DNA from: Methanomassiliicoccaceae archaeon
GTDB lineage: Archaea > Thermoplasmatota > Thermoplasmata > Methanomassiliicoccales > Methanomethylophilaceae
Direction of reading: 5' to 3'
Length of the DNA: 8,631 nucleotides
Assembly (NCBI GenBank): GCA_031260545.1
Contig: JAIRJQ010000003.1
Location: 1-8,631, forward strand
Shown here piece after piece: positions 5,912-8,631 of the stretch (position 1 is its first letter; each line of letters opens with the position of its first letter). A program made the position numbers and the translations under genes. The notes below the pieces were generated by a model. The model made no database searches. It was not told the origin of the DNA and worked only from the letters and a program-made list of their open reading frames with translations.

Positions 5912-6874
5912 TCAGTCTCTCAGCGAACGGCCGGTCATTTTCAGGAATACATCATCAAGCGTCGGTTTTGCCATGCTGATGCTCTTTGCCGTTATGTTCT
6001 CGTTCTTCAATATCTCAAATATTTTCGGAAGTGCGGTAGCTCCCTCATCCACTATCAAATGCACGAACTTCCCGTCGGTCCTTGTCTCTCTGACATACGG
6101 TTCATCACGGAACAGTTCTGCGACCGTTCCGGTGTCGAGGTCCGTTTCCACCTCTATCTTTATTGTCTCCCCTGCGATCTTATCCTTGAGTTCCTTGGGT
6201 GTTCCGACAGCTACGATGCCTCCATTATCGATGATCGCGATCCTGTCGCATAACTTATCAGCTTCATCAAGGTAATGCGTTGTCAATAGGACGGTCATTC
6301 CGCGCTGTTTCAATTCTTTAATATGATTCCAAAGATTCGCCCTGTTCTGCGGGTCAAGTCCCGCTGTCGGTTCATCAAGAAAAAGGATGCGCGGATCGTG
6401 TATCAGTCCCAACGCCACCTCAAGCCTTCGTTTCTGGCCGCCGGAATATGTTTTTGCCAATCTGTCAACGATATCCTTCAGATCGAATAGCTCTATCAAC
6501 CGTTCTGCGCTCTTTTCAATATCGTCCCGGTCCATTTTGTAAAGGCGGCCTTGCAGGATGAGATTTTCTTTACCGGTTGCGAAGTTATCGGTCCCTCCCA
6601 TCTGTCCTACATAACCAATGATCTCGCGGACCTCGTTCGGCCTCTTCTTCACATCAAAACCCGCTATTGTGGCAACCCCGCTGTCAATAGGCAAAAGTGT
6701 CGCAAGCATCCTCTGTGTTGTTGTCTTTCCGGCGCCGTTCGGTCCTAGGAAACCGAACACTTCGCCCTCATCAATGGAAAGCGATATTCCGTTGACTGCC
6801 TCCACTTCTTTCTTCTTTCCGCCCTCACGGGACCAGAAGCTCTTTTTCAGATCCTTGAACTCAATGATGCCCAC
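5912..6874 (-). CDS. ABC transporter ATP-binding protein, DrrA type
   Basis: This 320-residue ABC ATPase has every catalytic motif intact: Walker A GPNGAGKT (44-51), Q-loop Gln91 (VGQMGG), signature YSGGQKRR (143-150), Walker B ILFLDE (163-168) with D-loop AGLD, and switch His200 in TTHYLDEAD. The C-terminal extension of about 90 residues, ending PTLDDVFLKMTGRSL, is the regulatory tail of daunorubicin-resistance-type ATPases. An insert of Gly, Lys and Arg residues (about 15-22) before the A-loop region is longer than in many homologues. Translation starts at GTG 6874, supported by a strong Shine-Dalgarno sequence (6882-6889). It is the middle gene of a three-gene operon, 28 bases after the 117-residue protein and 5 before the permease, and should energise export through that permease. 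Confidence 0.95.
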   Translation of the reverse strand: MGIIEFKDLKKSFWSREGGKKKEVEAVNGISLSIDEGEVFGFLGPNGAGKTTTQRMLATLLPIDSGVATIAGFDVKKRPNEVREIIGYVGQMGGTDNFATGKENLILQGRLYKMDRDDIEKSAERLIELFDLKDIVDRLAKTYSGGQKRRLEVALGLIHDPRILFLDEPTAGLDPQNRANLWNHIKELKQRGMTVLLTTHYLDEADKLCDRIAIIDNGGIVAVGTPKELKDKIAGETIKIEVETDLDTGTVAELFRDEPYVRETRTDGKFVHLIVDEGATALPKIFEILKNENITAKSISMAKPTLDDVFLKMTGRSLRD

Positions 6875-6881
6875 GACACCG

Positions 6882-6889
6882 CCCCTCCT
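6882..6889 (-). promoter_or_regulatory. Strong Shine-Dalgarno sequence fixing the GTG start of the ABC ATPase
   Basis: AGGAGGGG on the reverse strand lies 7 bases before GTG at 6874. It is the strongest ribosome-binding site in the window and supports a GTG rather than ATG start. It also shows that internal genes of operons here use leadered translation. Confidence 0.7.
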
Positions 6890-6902
6890 GTCGTTAATAT
6901 TT

Positions 6903-7256
6903 TCAGAACTCCAATGATTCCCTTACGTATGTGACGCCGTCCTGTTCATATCCGCTCGTCTCGACCTGCCTGAACAGCAGCGGTGTCATTATCAGCGCTT
7001 GTTTGATGACAACACCGAACAGCTTGTCCGCCTCTTTCTTATCAGGGCAGACATCCCTTATGGGCTGATATATGGTCTTGGTCCAGTCCTCAGGTGCAAG
7101 TTCTTTTGCTTTGAACCTTTCCCTGAGGTTCACGGCCTGTTGCGCTGATGTCATGATCAGGAACAGCTCCTTCGCGGTCAGCTTATCAAGATATTCCACT
7201 TTCGGTCCCCTGAAATCCAGTGATTTCACAAGTTTTCCATTTTTATCCAAAAGCAT
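6903..7256 (-). CDS. Hypothetical protein, 117 residues, first gene of the ABC exporter operon
   Basis: I do not recognise a family. The protein is soluble, with no membrane segment, cysteine motif or signal peptide. It begins with a beta-like stretch (LLDKNGKLVKSLDFRG). Helix-prone segments follow (YLDKLTAKELFLIMTSAQQAVNLRERFKAKEL, then KKEADKLFGVVIKQALIMTPLLFRQ), and it ends in a polar tail (DGVTYVRESLEF). There is no clear helix-turn-helix, so a regulator role is not supported by motif. ATG at 7256 has GGAGAGA (7263-7269) six bases upstream, a good ribosome-binding site. The stop is 28 bases before the ABC ATPase, with no terminator between, so it is probably co-transcribed. An accessory or regulatory role for the exporter is the simplest guess from context only. 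Confidence 0.75.
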   Translation of the reverse strand: MLLDKNGKLVKSLDFRGPKVEYLDKLTAKELFLIMTSAQQAVNLRERFKAKELAPEDWTKTIYQPIRDVCPDKKEADKLFGVVIKQALIMTPLLFRQVETSGYEQDGVTYVRESLEF

Positions 7257-7304
7257 AGTGTGTCTCTCCGTTTTGCTTTATTGCAAGGATAAACCGTTTA
7301 AGGG

Positions 7305-7312
7305 ATTTAAAA
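7305..7312 (-). promoter_or_regulatory. TATA-like box for the ABC exporter operon
   Basis: CTTTTAAA on the reverse strand is centred about 52 bases before the ATG at 7256, predicting transcription from about 7282 and a leader of about 26 bases containing the GGAGAGA ribosome-binding site. No other promoter-like sequence is visible before the downstream genes. Confidence 0.4.
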
Positions 7313-7354
7313 GAACATTGTCTGAATGATGACGCGATCATATATCTATCCGGG

Positions 7355-8410
7355 TCAAAAGATCATGAACAGCCCGTATATCGCCGCTCCTATAGCAATT
7401 ATTGTAAATGCGATCTTCACTGCGCTCAGCGGATATTTGCCGACGACCTCTCCGGTCGCGCCGTTCACATAAAAATTGTATAATTTATCCTTATATTTGA
7501 AATTCGCAATATAATTGGGAAGAAGCACATAATTGAAATATTTTGTTTTATACGTCGTATCTATGTCCATCTTTCCCACGTGGTCCGCATTATACTTCCG
7601 CTTTATACGCTGACAAAGATCAGCGTAAACATACTTTCCGAACTCATCAAAGCACGTCTTGATATCGCGGCTGTAATGTTCTGCAGCCCTTCCCGCGAGG
7701 TATTCCTGTCTGTAACCTACCGCTTTATTCATCGGATACGGCTCCAGTTTATCTGCCATTTTCTTCGGGATCTGTTTTCCGCTGGGGATGAAGACATCAG
7801 TGTAATTCGCATCTATATATCCGGAGACACGGAACCAGCGTGTTCGTGTTTCCGTATGCGTATTGCCTTTGGAATCTGTTACCGTTACCGTGTAATCCTC
7901 CCCCAGCATACCGTTGTAATGACTGCTGGTGTTCGCTGTAAAGGACCACACCGGCGAGTATACGGAATTCACGTTCTCTGCGGTCGCATGCTTTCTGCAT
8001 TTGCCCGGTGCGTAAAGTTTGCTGCGTATCCATTTGCTGAAAAGTTCGGTCGCCGATCGTTTGGTAACTGTATACGGTATCAGACTGTCCGGTTTTATTC
8101 CGGGGAGCTCTTCTGTTTTTATTACGGCAGGGTTTCCGCAGAAAGGGCACATTTTCATAATTTCATGTTTATCGACATCTATAAGCGCGCTGCATAAGCT
8201 GCATCGAAAGACAACACTGTCGTTCCACGGTTCATGCTCTTTCATAACGTTGTCAGTGAGCTCCCTGCGCACCACGTTGTTATTTCCGCCCTCGATCTTC
8301 TCTATCTGCCCGCAATGGTCGCATTTTAAAGCGTTATTGCTGATGCTGAACCTCATGCTCGCGTTGCAGTTCGAACATTTTATTATGTCAGTGCTCTTGG
8401 CATCTTCCAT
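7355..8410 (-). CDS. Double zinc-ribbon protein with C-terminal membrane anchor
   Basis: From ATG 8410 (351 residues) the protein has two zinc ribbons: CSNC (12-15) with CDHC (30-33), and CSLC (70-73) with CPFC (88-91). Then comes a large soluble domain with PVWSFTANTSSHYNG, a predicted beta segment rich in Thr (YTVTVTDSKGNTHTETRTRW), YDLxxY-like aromatic patches and YIANFKYKDKLYNFYVNGATGEVVG. It ends in one hydrophobic segment (about 326-351). Proteins with this layout are widespread and often labelled PriA-like helicase from the zinc ribbons, but no helicase motif is present. Membrane topology suggests a tail-anchored protein with the ribbons in the cytoplasm. The frame extends to a GTG at 8443, but the TATA-like box at 8451-8460 predicts transcription starting near 8429, so ATG 8410 is preferred. 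The biochemical role is unknown. Confidence 0.88.
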   Translation of the reverse strand: MEDAKSTDIIKCSNCNASMRFSISNNALKCDHCGQIEKIEGGNNNVVRRELTDNVMKEHEPWNDSVVFRCSLCSALIDVDKHEIMKMCPFCGNPAVIKTEELPGIKPDSLIPYTVTKRSATELFSKWIRSKLYAPGKCRKHATAENVNSVYSPVWSFTANTSSHYNGMLGEDYTVTVTDSKGNTHTETRTRWFRVSGYIDANYTDVFIPSGKQIPKKMADKLEPYPMNKAVGYRQEYLAGRAAEHYSRDIKTCFDEFGKYVYADLCQRIKRKYNADHVGKMDIDTTYKTKYFNYVLLPNYIANFKYKDKLYNFYVNGATGEVVGKYPLSAVKIAFTIIAIGAAIYGLFMIF

Positions 8411-8450
8411 GTATGCGTATAACTCCGTCTCGATATATCGCACGGAATGT

Positions 8451-8460
8451 ATTTTTAAAT
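8451..8460 (-). promoter_or_regulatory. TATA-like box for the zinc-ribbon gene
   Basis: ATTTAAAAAT on the reverse strand predicts transcription from about 8429, between the GTG at 8443 and the ATG at 8410. A GGAG (8423-8426) lies 12 bases before that ATG. Confidence 0.45.
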
Positions 8461-8491
8461 TTTGTAAGTTTGAACAGCATTCGTCATTTTA

Positions 8492-8502
8492 CTTATATAA
8501 AT
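8492..8502 (+). promoter_or_regulatory. TATA-like box facing the tandem repeat
   Basis: CTTATATAAAT is the best TATA-like sequence in the window. Its centre (about 8497) lies 24 bases before the ATG at 8521, the spacing expected of a leaderless archaeal transcript starting at or just before that ATG. It is divergent from the zinc-ribbon promoter. Confidence 0.5.
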
Positions 8503-8520
8503 CATAAATCCCGATCACAA

Positions 8521-8607
8521 ATGGAGTTATCGCTAATTATATCGCTAATTATATCGCTAATTATATCGCTAATTATATCGCTAATTATATCGCTAATTTA
8601 TTTATAG
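8521..8607 (+). CDS. Possible leaderless 28-residue hydrophobic peptide built from SLII repeats
   Basis: An ATG at 8521 opens a frame MEL-(SLII)5-SLIYL ending at TAG 8605-8607. The 12-bp DNA repeat equals four codons, so the frame survives any change in copy number. The product is almost entirely hydrophobic and about the length of one membrane-spanning helix. Support for expression is the TATA-like box 24 bases upstream of the ATG, fitting leaderless translation; no Shine-Dalgarno sequence is present. Against it, the frame is short and follows trivially from a simple repeat. The same promoter might instead drive a gene beyond the window, with the repeat as its leader; an ATG at 8627 begins such a possible frame. 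Real translation is uncertain. Confidence 0.3.
   Translation: MELSLIISLIISLIISLIISLIISLIYL
8529..8600. repeat. 12-bp tandem repeat ATCGCTAATTAT, six units
   Basis: Units at 8529, 8541, 8553, 8565 and 8577 are identical; the sixth (8589-8600) ends TTTA instead of TTAT. The array is 72 bp, AT-rich and starts 8 bases after the ATG at 8521. Near-perfect identity points to recent expansion or active slippage. Confidence 0.97.
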
Positions 8608-8631
8608 GAATGTCGATTATAGTAAAATGAC

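Noticed and set aside
5317..5979. 220-codon forward frame opposite the ABC permease and ATPase
   Set aside because: It overlaps two confidently identified reverse-strand genes and has shadow-like composition.
8529..8600. Tandem array as a CRISPR or an origin iteron
   Set aside because: Units are contiguous without spacers and only 12 bp, so it is not a CRISPR. No origin-recognition-box-like sequence or Orc1/Cdc6 gene is nearby.
8610..8630. Mini-frame MSIIVK after the repeat
   Set aside because: Only six codons and no independent translation signal; it most likely reflects AT-rich leader sequence.

Overview
The window looks like a chromosomal stretch from an archaeon, most likely a methanogenic euryarchaeote or a Thermoplasmata relative such as Methanomassiliicoccales. 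The order-level guess is weak. The archaeal call rests on AT-rich TATA-like boxes about 20-50 bases before the start of most transcription units, T-tract 3' ends, frequent ATA and AGA/AGG codons, and a nickel carbon-monoxide dehydrogenase (CooS family). No tRNA, rRNA, CRISPR array, integrase or transposase is visible.

Layout. Bases 1-1035 (+) hold the C-terminal half of a divergent CooS, cut by the window edge. About 240 bases without a gene follow, with two strong hairpins. Next comes an unrecognised protein of about 181 residues (+, 1274-1819). Leftward genes follow: a class I SAM methyltransferase (2011-2613) and a complete contractile-tail sheath protein (2774-3955), each with its own TATA-like box. 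Diverging from the sheath gene is a stand-alone asparagine-synthetase-type ATP pyrophosphatase (+, about 4061-5035). A leftward three-gene operon (7256 to 5154) encodes a small unknown protein, a DrrA-type ABC ATPase and a DrrB-type permease. A leftward double-zinc-ribbon membrane protein (7355-8410) is followed by a divergent promoter. That promoter faces a 12-bp tandem repeat, which lies inside a possible leaderless 28-codon reading frame made of a repeating Ser-Leu-Ile-Ile unit.

How the genes work together. Only the ABC ATPase and permease form an obvious functional pair, a probable drug, lipid or peptide exporter, with the 117-residue protein co-transcribed. The remaining genes look like independent units, since each has its own promoter-like box and several have terminator-like ends. 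The sheath gene stands out: it keeps all core sheath motifs, but no tube, baseplate, spike or AAA+ ATPase gene lies nearby.

The points most worth a second look are the orphan sheath; the Gln where CooS enzymes carry a catalytic Lys; the (SLII)n repeat frame placed at leaderless distance from a TATA box; a 14-base motif present at the ends of both forward genes that face leftward genes; and the tetraloop-capped hairpin after cooS.
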